DNA of 64,000 nucleotides from Nakamurella panacisegetis (GCF_900104535.1 NZ_LT629710.1:4933501-4997500); one strand, 5' to 3'. Positions 27,623 to 37,242 are shown, numbered from the stretch's first letter. Notes: generated by a model not told the origin, from the letters alone. Made by a program: numbers and translations.

Positions 27623-29443
27623 ATGCCCACCAGCACCAGCTTCGCCGTCGAGATCGGCGGCTCGCCGTTGCCCGATGACGTGCGCGCTCGCCTCGTCTCG
27701 GCCGTGGTCGACGACAGCCGATTGCTGCCGGACCTGTTCCTCCTCCGGTTCCGCGATCCCGACCACATCGTGTTGGCCAAAGCGGGAGCGAAAATCGGTG
27801 CCAAGGTGAAGATCTCGGTGGAGGTGGCCGGGGGCCGGGGCGCCACGGGGTTGCTCGACGGCGAGATCACCGCGGTGGAAACCGATTTCGACAGCACCGG
27901 AACGTTCACCGTCATCCGTGGGTACGACCAGTCGCACCGGTTGTTCCGCGGCCGAGGGACCCACACCTACCGGCAGGTGACGGCGGCCGACGTTGCCGCC
28001 GCGGTGGCCAAACGGGCCGGTCTGCGGTCGGGACGAATGGACCCGACCAGCACGGTGTACGAGCACCTGACCCAGAGCGGGATCACCGACTGGGAATTCC
28101 TGCAGTCGCTGGCCCGGGAGGTCGGCGTCGAGGTGTCGGTCACCGACGGGGCACTGGATTTCGCCAAGCCGACATCGGCTTCCACCGCGCCGGTCGGCAC
28201 CGCCCGCCCCACCGAGGATCCGCTCGTCCTGCAGCAGGGGGTCGACCTGCTGCGGTTCCGGGCCGTGGTGACCTCGGCCGAACAGGTCAGCCAGGTGCAG
28301 GTGCGGGGGTGGGATCTGGCGACCAAGAAGGCTCTGGTCTCCACCGCCCCGGCCCGGACGACGAGCGCCGACCTCCCCGGAGCCAACCCGGCCAAGCTGG
28401 CCGAGACCTTCGGCTCGCCCGTGTTGGTCAGCACGGACACTCCCTACCGCAGCCAGGCCGAGGTGGACGCAGCGGCGACCGCCATGGCCGAGCAGGTCGC
28501 CGGCAGCTTCGCCGAATTCGACGGCGTGGCTCGCGGGAACCCGCAACTGGTGGCCGGACAGGCGATCTCGGTGGCCAACATCGGAGAGCCGTTCGACGGG
28601 AAGTACACCATCACCACATCCCGCCACCGATACGACCCGGTGACCGGGTACACCACCAGTTTCGCGGTCACCGGTCGGCAGGAACGCAGCCTGCTCGGGT
28701 TGACCGGCGCCGGCGCGACCGGTACCGGCGCCGGCCTGGCCGGCCCGATGGTCGCCCTGGTCAGCGACAACCACGATCCACAGGCGCAGGGCCGCGTCCG
28801 GTTGTCGATGCCGTGGCTGTCGGACGACTACACCAGCGACTGGGCCCGCACGGTGCAGGCCGGAGCCGGTAAGGATCGCGGCGGGATGGTGGTCCCGGAA
28901 GTCGGCGACGAGGTGCTGGTCCTGTTCGAGCAGAACGACATTCGCCGTCCGTACGTCGTCGGCGGCCTCTTCAACGGGGTCGACACGCCCAGGGTGGGCG
29001 GCGGGGACGCGGTGGACGCAAATTCGGGACGGGTGAACCGTCGGTCGACGGTGTCGCGGCGTGGGCATCGCATCGACCTGTTCGACGATGACGGACGGGT
29101 CGAGGGCATCACCCTGGCGGTGGCCGGGGACGGGTTGAAGCTGACCCTCGACGCCGTCGGGACCGCGGTCACCGTCCACAGCGACGGCACCGTCCGCGTC
29201 GAGGGCAAGAAAGGGATCGTCATCGACGCCGCGTCGGCCAAGCTCGAACTCAAGGGCGGCGAGATCGCGGTCAGGGCCTCCACCGGCCTGAGCCTGGAGA
29301 GCAGCGGCGGCGGGGTCACGGTCAAGGCCGGCGGCGCGCTGGCCTTGACCGGGACGACGGCCAAGTTGGAGGGCTCCACCACCACCGAGGTCAAGGGGGG
29401 CGCCCTCTGCTCGGTGTCGGCCACCCTCGTCAAGATCAACTAG
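27623..29443 (+). CDS. CIS spike protein, VgrG/gp27-gp5-like
   Basis: 606 aa from ATG 27623. The N-terminal gp27-like part has SLAREVGVEVSVTDG and DFAKPTSAS. The OB-fold gp5 domain begins near residue 370 (VALVSDNHDPQAQGRVRLSM, RGGMVVPEVGDEVLVLFEQN). The C-terminal beta-helix region is short (about 100 residues) with VHSDGTVRVEGKKGIVIDA repeats. A trimer should form the puncturing spike carrying the PAAR tip. No extra effector domain is fused to the C-terminus. Confidence 0.93.
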   Translation: MPTSTSFAVEIGGSPLPDDVRARLVSAVVDDSRLLPDLFLLRFRDPDHIVLAKAGAKIGAKVKISVEVAGGRGATGLLDGEITAVETDFDSTGTFTVIRGYDQSHRLFRGRGTHTYRQVTAADVAAAVAKRAGLRSGRMDPTSTVYEHLTQSGITDWEFLQSLAREVGVEVSVTDGALDFAKPTSASTAPVGTARPTEDPLVLQQGVDLLRFRAVVTSAEQVSQVQVRGWDLATKKALVSTAPARTTSADLPGANPAKLAETFGSPVLVSTDTPYRSQAEVDAAATAMAEQVAGSFAEFDGVARGNPQLVAGQAISVANIGEPFDGKYTITTSRHRYDPVTGYTTSFAVTGRQERSLLGLTGAGATGTGAGLAGPMVALVSDNHDPQAQGRVRLSMPWLSDDYTSDWARTVQAGAGKDRGGMVVPEVGDEVLVLFEQNDIRRPYVVGGLFNGVDTPRVGGGDAVDANSGRVNRRSTVSRRGHRIDLFDDDGRVEGITLAVAGDGLKLTLDAVGTAVTVHSDGTVRVEGKKGIVIDAASAKLELKGGEIAVRASTGLSLESSGGGVTVKAGGALALTGTTAKLEGSTTTEVKGGALCSVSATLVKIN

Positions 29444-29452
29444 GAGGATCAG

Positions 29453-29734
29453 ATGCCCCCAGCCGCCCGGATCGGCGACGCCACAGCACATCCCGGCCTG
29501 ATCGGGCCGCCCGGCGTGCCGACCGTCCTCATCGGCGGTCGCCCGGCGGCCACCGTCGGCACGCCACACATCTGCTCGTTCCCGCCGCCGGCCGTCCATC
29601 CACCGACCGTCATCGTTCCGCCGGGCTGCCCCACGGTCTTGATCGGCGGGCGGCCGGCCGCACGCGTCGGCGACCTGGCCGCGTGCGGCGCTCCGATCGT
29701 CGTCGGCGAATTCACCGTCCTGATCGGAGGATGA
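29453..29734 (+). CDS. PAAR spike-tip protein
   Basis: 93 aa with AGGAGG 6 nt before the ATG. Proline-, Ala-, Arg-rich PAAR repeats (PPAARIGDATAHPG, VLIGGRPAATVGT, VLIGGRPAARVGDLAACG) form the small cone on the spike. Residues able to coordinate metal (His, Cys) are present. It lacks a toxin extension. Confidence 0.93.
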   Translation: MPPAARIGDATAHPGLIGPPGVPTVLIGGRPAATVGTPHICSFPPPAVHPPTVIVPPGCPTVLIGGRPAARVGDLAACGAPIVVGEFTVLIGG

Positions 29735-29736
29735 GC

Positions 29737-30156
29737 ATGACGAGCGCCCGTACGTCCCCGGACTTCGTCGGCCGCGGCTGGTCCTTCCCGCTCTCCATCG
29801 ACGCGTCCGGGCGTTTCGGCCTGGTGTCGGGCGATCGGGAGATCGCCGAATCCATCCGGTTGATCCTGGGCACGTCGCCCGGCGAGCGTCCGATGCGGCC
29901 GGAGTTCGGATGCGCCGTACACGATCGGGTCTTCTCCCCGGCCAACGCCTCGACCGCCGCCGCCGTGGCGGACGACGTGCGGTCGGCGCTGGAGGCGTGG
30001 GAGCCACGCATCGAACTGCAGGACGTGAAGGTCAGTTTCGCCACCGCCGACCTGTGCGTCCTGCACATCGACATCGCCTATCGCATCAAGGGTTACAACG
30101 ATCGACGCAATCTGGTCTTCCCGTTCTACCTCATTCCCGACGAATCGAGCAGGTGA
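29737..30156 (+). CDS. Baseplate wedge protein, gp25-like
   Basis: 139 aa from ATG 29737; an ATG at 29731 directly touches the GGAGG, so 29737 has better spacing. GPW/gp25 family features: GRGWSFPLSIDASGRFGLV at the start, SIRLILGTSPGERPMRPEFG in the middle and VSFATADLCVLHIDIAYRI at the end. The protein joins sheath to baseplate wedge. It sits 2 bp after the PAAR gene. Confidence 0.92.
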   Translation: MTSARTSPDFVGRGWSFPLSIDASGRFGLVSGDREIAESIRLILGTSPGERPMRPEFGCAVHDRVFSPANASTAAAVADDVRSALEAWEPRIELQDVKVSFATADLCVLHIDIAYRIKGYNDRRNLVFPFYLIPDESSR

Positions 30157-30162
30157 GCCCCG

Positions 30163-32118
30163 ATGGCCCTTCCCGTCCCCCACCTCGACGACCGGCACTT
30201 CCAGGATCTGGTGGACGACGCCAAAAGGCTGGTGCAGCAGCGATGCCCGGGTTGGACCGATCACAACGTCTCCGACCCGGGAGTCACGCTGATCGAAGCC
30301 TTCGCCGGCATGGTGGATCAACTGATCTATCGGTTGAACCGGGTGCCCGACAAGCACTACGTCAAATTCCTGGAACTGATCGGGCTCGAGCAACGCCCAC
30401 CGAGCGCGGCCCGGGGAACGGTCACCTTCTGGCTCGCGGCCGCCCGCCCCTATCCGGTACTGGTGCGCGCCGAGACCGAGGTGGCGACGGCACGCACCGA
30501 CGCCCAGGACGCCGTCGTGTTCTCGACGGTCGCCGACCTCGAGATCGTTCCGTGCAGCTTCCTACGGGCCGGTGCCGCGCCGGCCGGCGGCGAGGTCGTC
30601 GACATGACATCGGCACTCGCCGCCGGCGGTGGCTTCGCCTGCTTCGCGGAGCGACCGCAGGTGGGCGACGCGCTCCTGGTGGGTCTGTCCGCAGCGGTTC
30701 CGTCGTGCGCGGTGGTGCTGCGCATGGACTGTCGGGTGTCGGGCGTCGGTGTCGACCCGCGGGACCCACCGCTGCAGTGGGAGGCCTGGACGGCGACCGG
30801 CTGGCAGCCGTGCGAGACCGACCTGGACGAGACCGGCGGCCTCAACCGGCCGGGTGACGTCGTCCTGCATGTGCCTGACGCACACGAGACGTCGATCATC
30901 GGCGGGGAACGGGCGGGTTGGCTGCGCTGCCGGCTGCTGGCCCCGCGCGAGGATCAACGGACCTACAGCGAATCGCCTCAGGTGCGCCACATCTCGGCCT
31001 TCACCAAGGGCGGCACGGCGAAGATGGTCCACGCGGAGGTGATCCGCGAGGAGGAGCTCGGCCGGTCGGACGGGGCGCCCGCGCAACGCTTCCGGCTGGC
31101 CCGCCATCCGGTGGTTCCGTGGGAGGAACCGATGACGCTCGGGGTGATGGACGACGAGGGGGTCGCCACCTGGACCGCGGTCGAACACTTCGCGGCGTCC
31201 GGCCCGCAGGACACCGTGTTCCACGTCGATTCGTTCGCCGGTGAGGTGCAATTCGGTCCGGCGGTGCGACAGGCCGACGGCACGCTGCGCTGCTTCGGGG
31301 CCATCCCGCCCAAGGGGGCGCACCTGCGTCTGCTCTGCTACCGGACCGGTGGCGGCAGCGTCGGCAATGTCGCCGCCGGGAAGGTGGCGGTGCTCAAGAC
31401 CAGCAATCCGGAGATCGCGTCGGTGGTCAATCGGTCGGCGGCCGTCGGAGGCGCCGACGGCGAGACGATCGGCGACGCGATGGTCCGCGGTCCGCTTCTG
31501 CTGCGGTCCCGCAGCCGGGCGGTCACGGCGGACGATTTCGTGCAGCTCGCCCTGGAGGTGGCGCCTGAACTGGGCCGGGTGCAGTGTGTGGCCGCCGAGG
31601 CGCCGGCCGAGGCCGGTGGCGTTCGGATCCTGCTGGTGCCGCACCTGAGCCGGGATCCACAGACCGGAGCGGTTGCCCTGGAGGACCTGTCCCCGCTTCC
31701 GGAGACTCTGGACCGGGTCACCAACCACCTGGCCGAGCGCAAGCTGATCGGCACCCGACTGCTGGTGACACCACCGCGCTACGAGTGGCTGACCGCCGTG
31801 GTGAGCGTGACGGCCAAGGCCACCCATCGTTCCGACGACGTCCGCCGGCAGGTGCTGCAGGCGCTGTACCGGCTGTTCGATCCGCTGATCGGCGGGGCGG
31901 ACGGCACCGGGTGGCCGCTCGGCCGGGCCGTGCAAGCCCATGAGGTCAACGCCGCCCTGGCGCGAGTGCGCGGGGTCGACCTCTCGCAGGACATGACGAT
32001 CCGGTTGTATCCGGCCGACCCGGTCACGCGACGCCGCGGACAGGAAACGCAGCGGCTGACGCTCAGGCCGACCTCCCTGGTGTTCTCGTTCGAACACCAG
32101 GTCCGGGTGCGGCCATGA
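30163..32118 (+). CDS. Baseplate J-like assembly protein (Pvc11-like)
   Basis: 651 aa from ATG 30163. The start (HFQDLVDDAKRLVQQ, WTDHNVSDPGVTLIEAFA, DQLIYRLNRVPDKHYVKFLE) is characteristic of putative baseplate assembly proteins of eCIS. The C-terminal half resembles baseplate J (SRAVTADDFVQLALEVAPEL and RRQVLQALYRLFDPL). It builds the baseplate wedge together with the gp25-like and tail-I-like proteins. It overlaps the next gene by 4 bp (ATGA). Confidence 0.92.
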   Translation: MALPVPHLDDRHFQDLVDDAKRLVQQRCPGWTDHNVSDPGVTLIEAFAGMVDQLIYRLNRVPDKHYVKFLELIGLEQRPPSAARGTVTFWLAAARPYPVLVRAETEVATARTDAQDAVVFSTVADLEIVPCSFLRAGAAPAGGEVVDMTSALAAGGGFACFAERPQVGDALLVGLSAAVPSCAVVLRMDCRVSGVGVDPRDPPLQWEAWTATGWQPCETDLDETGGLNRPGDVVLHVPDAHETSIIGGERAGWLRCRLLAPREDQRTYSESPQVRHISAFTKGGTAKMVHAEVIREEELGRSDGAPAQRFRLARHPVVPWEEPMTLGVMDDEGVATWTAVEHFAASGPQDTVFHVDSFAGEVQFGPAVRQADGTLRCFGAIPPKGAHLRLLCYRTGGGSVGNVAAGKVAVLKTSNPEIASVVNRSAAVGGADGETIGDAMVRGPLLLRSRSRAVTADDFVQLALEVAPELGRVQCVAAEAPAEAGGVRILLVPHLSRDPQTGAVALEDLSPLPETLDRVTNHLAERKLIGTRLLVTPPRYEWLTAVVSVTAKATHRSDDVRRQVLQALYRLFDPLIGGADGTGWPLGRAVQAHEVNAALARVRGVDLSQDMTIRLYPADPVTRRRGQETQRLTLRPTSLVFSFEHQVRVRP

Positions 32119-32720
32119 GAGGCTCCGTGCCCGACCTGGTCTCGCCGCACCCCCTGGGCGCCGGCCTGCCGGCGCTGTTCCTCGCCGACCCGTTGGCCCA
32201 GGCCATCTGCGCGGGTCTGGACGAGGTGTTGGCCCCGGTGATCGCCACCCTCGATTCGTTCCCGGCCTACCTGGATCCGGCGACCGCGCCACCGGACCTC
32301 CTCGGTTGGCTCGCCGGGTGGCTCGGCTTGACCATCGACGACAACCAGCCCGAGCGACGCCAACGCGATCTGGTCGCGGGCGGGATCGACCTGCTGGCAC
32401 GGCGGGGCACGCTCGGTGGCCTCCGGGCCGCCATCCGGCTTTTCCTGGACGTCGAGGTCCACCTGCAGGATCCCGGCGGCCATCGGTGGTCGGAGTCGCC
32501 GGACGCCCCTCTGCCGGGTTTGCCGGGTTCGTCAGGTTCGTCAGGTTCGTCGGGTTCGTCAGGTTCGTCGGGTTCGCCGGGTTCGCCGGGTGGAGAACTG
32601 GTGGTCAGGGTCCGCTCGGCCGACTATCCGGGCCTGGACGTGCGGCGGCTGGAGTCGGTCATCGCCGCCTCGGTCCCGGCCCACGTGCCGTACCGCGTCG
32701 AGGTAGTGGATACGCCGTGA
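32115..32720 (+). CDS. Tail protein I-like baseplate protein
   Basis: 201 aa from ATG 32115. FPAYLDPATAPPDLLGWLAG and ERRQRDLVAGGIDLLARRGT are typical of the phage tail protein I family found beside baseplate J proteins in CIS clusters (Pvc12-like). Residues about 135-157 are a low-complexity Gly-Ser linker from a 9-bp tandem repeat. It is the last gene of the structural operon; a tail-fibre gene does not follow. Confidence 0.85.
   Translation: MRGSVPDLVSPHPLGAGLPALFLADPLAQAICAGLDEVLAPVIATLDSFPAYLDPATAPPDLLGWLAGWLGLTIDDNQPERRQRDLVAGGIDLLARRGTLGGLRAAIRLFLDVEVHLQDPGGHRWSESPDAPLPGLPGSSGSSGSSGSSGSSGSPGSPGGELVVRVRSADYPGLDVRRLESVIAASVPAHVPYRVEVVDTP
32515..32590 (+). repeat. 9-bp tandem repeat coding for a Gly-Ser linker
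   Basis: About eight units of GGTTCGTCG or near variants, in frame, give repeated GSS/GSP residues. Length variation by slippage is likely. Confidence 0.8.
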
Positions 32721-32890
32721 CCGGTTGGGCGACTCGTAAGACCGGCCCTCCACTCGTCATGCTGCCGGGGCCGTGACGAGGTCTCGCAGGTAATACCAGT
32801 GATCCCAGGCGTCCCACGACCGCCGCCGCACCCCCGCCGCCGCACCCCCGCCGCCGTCAGTACGCCGAACTCGCCAGTACGCCGAACCAG
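32721..32890. other. Gap between the CIS operon and converging regulator
   Basis: No gene is seen. The stretch holds short repeats (a CCGCCGCACCCC motif two to three times near 32820-32855, and CAGTACGCCGAAC twice near 32866-32888). A clear terminator is not seen. Confidence 0.5.
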
Positions 32891-35800
32891 TCAGCCGACG
32901 GGCAATCCGAGTTCTTCCTGCATGCGGTGATACTGGCGCCGGGCGCGCTGGGCCGAACTCGCATCACCGCGCGCTTCGTGCAGTTCGATGGTCAACAGCC
33001 ACGGCGGATCCTGGTACGGGTCCAGTTGGACGGCACGCCGCGCGGTCGCCAAGGCATCATCGGCGTGGCCCGCCGCGGCCAGGTCGGCGGCGAGCGCGGT
33101 GGCGGCGGCGCCCGCGGTCAGGCGGTACTCCTCCCGGCGGTCCGCCACGAACTCGGCCGGTCCATCCTCGGGGAGCAGATCTCCGGCGTACAGATCGAGA
33201 GCACGTCGACGAGCCGCTGCGGCTGCGGCCAGATCGCCACGGCGGGTGGCCGTTTCGGCCAACGCCACCGCGTCCACAAATTCGCGGACATCGATCTGGG
33301 CGCCCGGCGGCAGATGCAGCTGGTAGGCATCCCCGTGACGGACCAGGCTCTCCCCGGTCGGCCATTCGGCCCGTTCCAACACCTGCCGGATGCTCGAGAT
33401 CGCCACCTGCAGACGCCGGGTCCCGGCGACCAGATCGGCCTCCGGCCACAACTGGGCGATCAGCGTCTCCCGATGCAGATCTCGGTCGGGTGAGAGCATC
33501 ATGAAGCGAAGCAACGCCAACGCTCTCGGTCGCAAGGCGGACACATCAACGGGGCAGCCATCGAGGGTGATGGCGAATCCGCCGAAGAGCCGGATGCCGA
33601 TCGACCTCGGCGCGCCGGACTGGCTCCGTCGGGACGAACCGGCCGACGCCACCCCGACCTCCGACCCCACCGCGACCGCCGACCCCACCGCAACCCCCGA
33701 CCCCACCGCAACCCCCGACCCCACCGCAACCCCCGACCCCACCGGAGCCCCCAGCCGGTCGAGGGCCGGCATCGGCACGGGAACCGGAGACGGAAGGAGC
33801 GTCCGCGCGGCCGCCGGACCGGGCGACGTGGCCGGGGCTCCGCCCCGGGTCGACGAGGCGGGGACGCGGTCCTGGGTCGAGGCCCGGCCCCCCAGGCCCG
33901 GATGCGAGACGAGCGCACGTAGGCCGTTTCGCAGACCGCACCGGGCGGCCACGTCTGCGGCTGCCCTGACCCAATCCTGGTCATTCGCCGCCATGGCCAC
34001 GGCGAGCAACGCCACCGCCTGCGGCCCTGGGCTGCCGAGCTTCTCGGCGGCCCGCTCGACCGCCGCCGCGGTCGCCATCGGATGCGATGCCTCACCCGTC
34101 GTCGGATGCGATGCCTCATCCGTGGTCGGCTGCGAGGCATCGCGCGTCTTCTGCTGCGAGGCATCGCGGGTCAGCAGCCCGAGTGATTCCGGCCAGACGG
34201 CCAGTGCCGGTGCACCGAGCGCGTGAAACTCATCGGCGGCAAGTAGATACTGCCTGCCGGCCGCTGGGTCACCGGTCAGGTGAGCGACCACCGCCCCGGC
34301 CAGCCGCAACAGGGCGGAACCCCACCGGTCACCGCGCCGCGCGCACTCATCGGGCAGTCCGGCCGCAGCCGTCACCCGCCACGCCGGCGAATCGGGGTTG
34401 ATCTGCGCGAGCTCGTACAGGCCGCGGGACAGGCGAGCGATCCACGGGTACCCGGCGAGGTCGGCGTCGACCGAGAGCTCCGCCAGGGCACAGTCCTCCA
34501 CCGGTCCGCGCAGGCCGTTGATCAACTCGATCACCCCCGACGCCAGCCGGCCGAGCAGGTCGACCACCGGGTCGTCATGGTTACGCACCAGGCGCAGAAG
34601 ACCGGCCGCGCCGCCCAGGTCCCCGCCGATCAACCGGCACAACGCCTCTCCGAGCACCTCCCGGCCCCGCTCTGGGTTCGGTTCGGAGCGTTGCCGCTGC
34701 CCCCTGGTGGCCGCCCGGATCCGCTCGCTCCACTCGTCCCCCCGCCCCGCGCCGACGGCCGTGGCCGTCGTCCAGTCCTGGACCCGTGCGCGTTCCTGTC
34801 GGCACTGCAGCTGGAATTCCGGCTCGTCGTGCAATCGTTCAGCCAGGCGCAACAGGCGCACTCCCTCGTCGAGAGCACCGTCCCGGACGTGCCGCCGCGC
34901 CTGGGCCAGGGCCAGCCAGGGATCGGTCTGCACCATTGCCGCAGGCAGGGCCAGGTCGTCGTCGCCGTCGGCCACGACGGTCCTCAGCAGCTCCGTGACC
35001 GCCAACCAATCCTCGGCCCGCGCGTACGCCCGGACCGCCGCCCGATGATGGCCGGACCGGCGTAGAAGGTCGGCGCTCCGGGCGTACCACTGGCGAGCGA
35101 GGCCCGGGCCGTACTCCTCGACCAGCGTCAACTCCAGATGCGAGCGGAGCACCTCGTGGTACCGGAACGAGCGGCCGTCGTCGTCCGATGATGTGAAGAG
35201 CTGGCGTTGCTCGAGTTCATCGAGGACGGACGCGCTCCCGGTGGTGTCCAGCAACGCGTCGCACAGGTCTCCGGTGAGTATCCCGAGCGTGCTGGTGAGC
35301 ACCAGGAACCGGCGCCGGGACTCCGGCAACTCGTCGATCACGTTCCGGGCCAGGTACGAACGGACCAGGCGCGAGCCACGGGACAACTCAGCCACCATCT
35401 GCACTCGGCGCTCACCCGACCGTCCGCGGCTGGCCAGATGGAACAACTGCAACCCCGCCGCCCATCCCCCGGTCCGGCGGGTCAGCGCCGCCGCCGCCTC
35501 AGGGGACATCGGCTCGCCGTAACCCCCGAACAGTTCCTCCACCTCCCAGGACCGGAAGCGGAGATCGTCAGCGCCGATCTCGCGCAGGAGGCCGGACACC
35601 CGCAGCCGAGGCACGTTGACCGCCGGCACCCCCCGCGATCCGATCATCACCCGCACCGCGGGCGGCCGGAACTGCAGCAACCTCTCCAGGCTTCGTTCGG
35701 CCGGCGACCCGGTCACTTCGTGAGCATCGTCGAGGACCAGCAAGCAGTCGGACACGACGGCATCGTGCAGAGTGGCCAGCAACTCATCGAACGGCAGCGT

Positions 35801-36115
35801 CCCGTCATGGTCGTACTGGTCGCGAAGCCCGGGGCAGACCGATCCCAGGGCGCACACCAGATGCGCGAGGAAGACGTCCTGATCACAGTCGTCCGGGGTC
35901 AGGCGGTACCACGCGACCGGATCCGCGGACCGGTCGGCCACTCGCGCCAGCAGGGTGGTCTTGCCCGAACCGGCCGGCGCCACAACAAGATCCAGCCCGG
36001 GACCCCGGTCGCTCGTGAGGGGAAGTTCCAGGCGCGGACGTGACAGCCCGCTCGCGTCAGGACGGCGGAGCTTCTCGGCCAGAATGATCGGTGCGTTCAC
36101 CTTGCTCCCGGACAT
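32891..36115 (-). CDS. Large ATPase-BTAD (SARP/LAL-like) transcriptional activator
   Basis: 1,074 aa. The N-terminal P-loop NTPase has Walker A APAGSGKTT (about 46-54) and Walker B LLVLDDAHEV (about 121-130), as in MalT/LAL regulators. A long helical TPR-like middle follows. The C-terminal 230 residues have an OmpR-type winged helix (IRLFGGFAITLDG, RALALLRFMML, LIAQLWPEADLVAGTRRLQV) plus a BTAD domain (FVADRREEYRLTAGAAATAL). The order is that of large BTAD activators. Two low-complexity coding repeats lie in the middle. It converges on the CIS operon and may control it. Confidence 0.87.
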   Translation of the reverse strand: MSGSKVNAPIILAEKLRRPDASGLSRPRLELPLTSDRGPGLDLVVAPAGSGKTTLLARVADRSADPVAWYRLTPDDCDQDVFLAHLVCALGSVCPGLRDQYDHDGTLPFDELLATLHDAVVSDCLLVLDDAHEVTGSPAERSLERLLQFRPPAVRVMIGSRGVPAVNVPRLRVSGLLREIGADDLRFRSWEVEELFGGYGEPMSPEAAAALTRRTGGWAAGLQLFHLASRGRSGERRVQMVAELSRGSRLVRSYLARNVIDELPESRRRFLVLTSTLGILTGDLCDALLDTTGSASVLDELEQRQLFTSSDDDGRSFRYHEVLRSHLELTLVEEYGPGLARQWYARSADLLRRSGHHRAAVRAYARAEDWLAVTELLRTVVADGDDDLALPAAMVQTDPWLALAQARRHVRDGALDEGVRLLRLAERLHDEPEFQLQCRQERARVQDWTTATAVGAGRGDEWSERIRAATRGQRQRSEPNPERGREVLGEALCRLIGGDLGGAAGLLRLVRNHDDPVVDLLGRLASGVIELINGLRGPVEDCALAELSVDADLAGYPWIARLSRGLYELAQINPDSPAWRVTAAAGLPDECARRGDRWGSALLRLAGAVVAHLTGDPAAGRQYLLAADEFHALGAPALAVWPESLGLLTRDASQQKTRDASQPTTDEASHPTTGEASHPMATAAAVERAAEKLGSPGPQAVALLAVAMAANDQDWVRAAADVAARCGLRNGLRALVSHPGLGGRASTQDRVPASSTRGGAPATSPGPAAARTLLPSPVPVPMPALDRLGAPVGSGVAVGSGVAVGSGVAVGSAVAVGSEVGVASAGSSRRSQSGAPRSIGIRLFGGFAITLDGCPVDVSALRPRALALLRFMMLSPDRDLHRETLIAQLWPEADLVAGTRRLQVAISSIRQVLERAEWPTGESLVRHGDAYQLHLPPGAQIDVREFVDAVALAETATRRGDLAAAAAARRRALDLYAGDLLPEDGPAEFVADRREEYRLTAGAAATALAADLAAAGHADDALATARRAVQLDPYQDPPWLLTIELHEARGDASSAQRARRQYHRMQEELGLPVG
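33655..33750 (-). repeat. 18-bp tandem repeat inside the BTAD regulator gene
   Basis: About five in-frame units encode a Val-Ala-Val-Gly-Ser-Gly linker between the helical region and the DNA-binding region. A second degenerate repeat (units around TGCGATGCCTC) lies at 34080-34165. Confidence 0.75.
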
Positions 36116-36412
36116 CGCCTCGTTGGGTGGCCGGCCGCCGGCGCTTGGTCAGCCGTGGTCGGTCGTCGGCCCTGTAGGTGAGAGCCGATCGCGGATGTAG
36201 GTGATACACGACCTCGCCTGATACGGCCGGGATCCCTCGATCGCCGCATCGACGATGTCCGCATCCGCTCGGCCGCGACCGTGCGAACGCGCGCGGGCAG
36301 GCATTCAGCCGCCGAGATTCCCACGCACGGGAATGAACCCACCCGCTCGGCGCGTTCCACGACTACAGAGCGGCAGCACGACCGCCCGTTGCCCCCTCGG
36401 CGAGGAGTCACC
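36116..36412. other. Divergent intergenic region
   Basis: About 297 bp between the BTAD regulator start and a small gene. Open frames here have no recognisable product. It should contain the promoters of both neighbours, but I see no clear operator. Confidence 0.4.
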
Positions 36413-36568
36413 ATGTCCGACCGACCTGAACTGCATCCCGGCACCGGCCACCCGACCAGGGCGGTCGCCAATCCGAACCGGATCATCGTCTCCGCCAACG
36501 GACGGGCGATCGCCAAGAGCGAGCGGGCCCGGGGACGGCAGGAATCCAACGACCCGGCCATGCCGTAG
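36413..36568 (+). CDS. Small hypothetical basic protein
   Basis: 51 aa from ATG 36413 with GAGGAG 6 nt upstream. It reads MSDRPELHPGTGHPTRAVAN at the start and is Arg/Asn-rich, with no membrane segment or known domain. The strong ribosome site and isolated position support translation. Function unknown. Confidence 0.5.
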   Translation: MSDRPELHPGTGHPTRAVANPNRIIVSANGRAIAKSERARGRQESNDPAMP

Positions 36569-36717
36569 TCCCGCTCGGCAAGTCCCGGGTCGACGAGGTC
36601 TACTGCCCGGCCCGAGCCGGGCCACACGGTCACCTTCGAGAACGAAGCACGCCGCCGCGGAATCGCCGGCGGCGACGAGAAGGGCGGTTGTCTGCGGCGC
36701 TCTCGGCGGACCGGTGG

Positions 36718-37242
36718 TCAGAACTTCCGCGTGAACGGCAATGGCTTTCTCATGCGGATCAACAGCAGCAGCGGAAACAGCACGTAAGGCGCGTTGTAGA
36801 GCAGGAAGATGAACGGGTGCGGCGTGCGCTGGCCGACCGGACCGAAGAACTCGACGCCGAAGATCGGGATGGCGGTGAGCGAGATGATCATCGTCGCGTA
36901 GATGACCGCGTAGAGCTGGATCCAGTTGTACGCCTTGACCAATGCCACGATCAGCACCACGTAGAAGAGAACGTAGACGAACGCCGACGTTCCGCTGATG
37001 AACCGCAGCCACAGCGGATGTGCCTGATACAGCGGATCGTTGGCCGAAGAGTAGGTGTAGTTCCAGCGCACCAGGATGTTCGGGGAATCGGCCACTTGAT
37101 CGAGGCCGAGGCCCTCCACGGAGTCACTGATGATGCAGGTGACGATGAAGATCGAGAAGATGACGGTGAACACGATGTCCATCGGGCGTTGGCGCCACGG
37201 CAGGTTCACCACGCGTGAGGCCCGAGCGAGAGCAGAAGTCAT
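36718..37242 (-). CDS. EXPERA-domain (emopamil-binding-like) membrane protein
   Basis: 174 aa with four hydrophobic segments. The DIVFTVIFSIFIVTCIISDS start, YQAHPLWLRFISGTSAFVYV and the proline-containing last helix (FIFLLYNAPYVLFPLLLLIR) resemble the EXPERA family of sterol-isomerase-like/TMEM97 proteins. Function in bacteria is unknown. Its ATG overlaps the stop of a possible 38-residue upstream ORF. Confidence 0.65.
   Translation of the reverse strand: MTSALARASRVVNLPWRQRPMDIVFTVIFSIFIVTCIISDSVEGLGLDQVADSPNILVRWNYTYSSANDPLYQAHPLWLRFISGTSAFVYVLFYVVLIVALVKAYNWIQLYAVIYATMIISLTAIPIFGVEFFGPVGQRTPHPFIFLLYNAPYVLFPLLLLIRMRKPLPFTRKF

Noticed and set aside
27482-30007. 841-codon minus-strand frame across the spike and PAAR genes
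   Set aside because: It runs opposite to VgrG, PAAR and gp25, which have unmistakable motifs. Composition is that of a reverse-complement shadow.
30562-32400. 612-codon minus-strand frame under the baseplate gene
   Set aside because: Same reason: the plus-strand J-like protein is clear, and the shadow contains no domain.
32806-32890. Short repeats after the CIS operon as an origin or att site
   Set aside because: Only low-complexity CCGCCG repeats and one 13-bp duplication, with no integrase, dnaA boxes or flanking copy.
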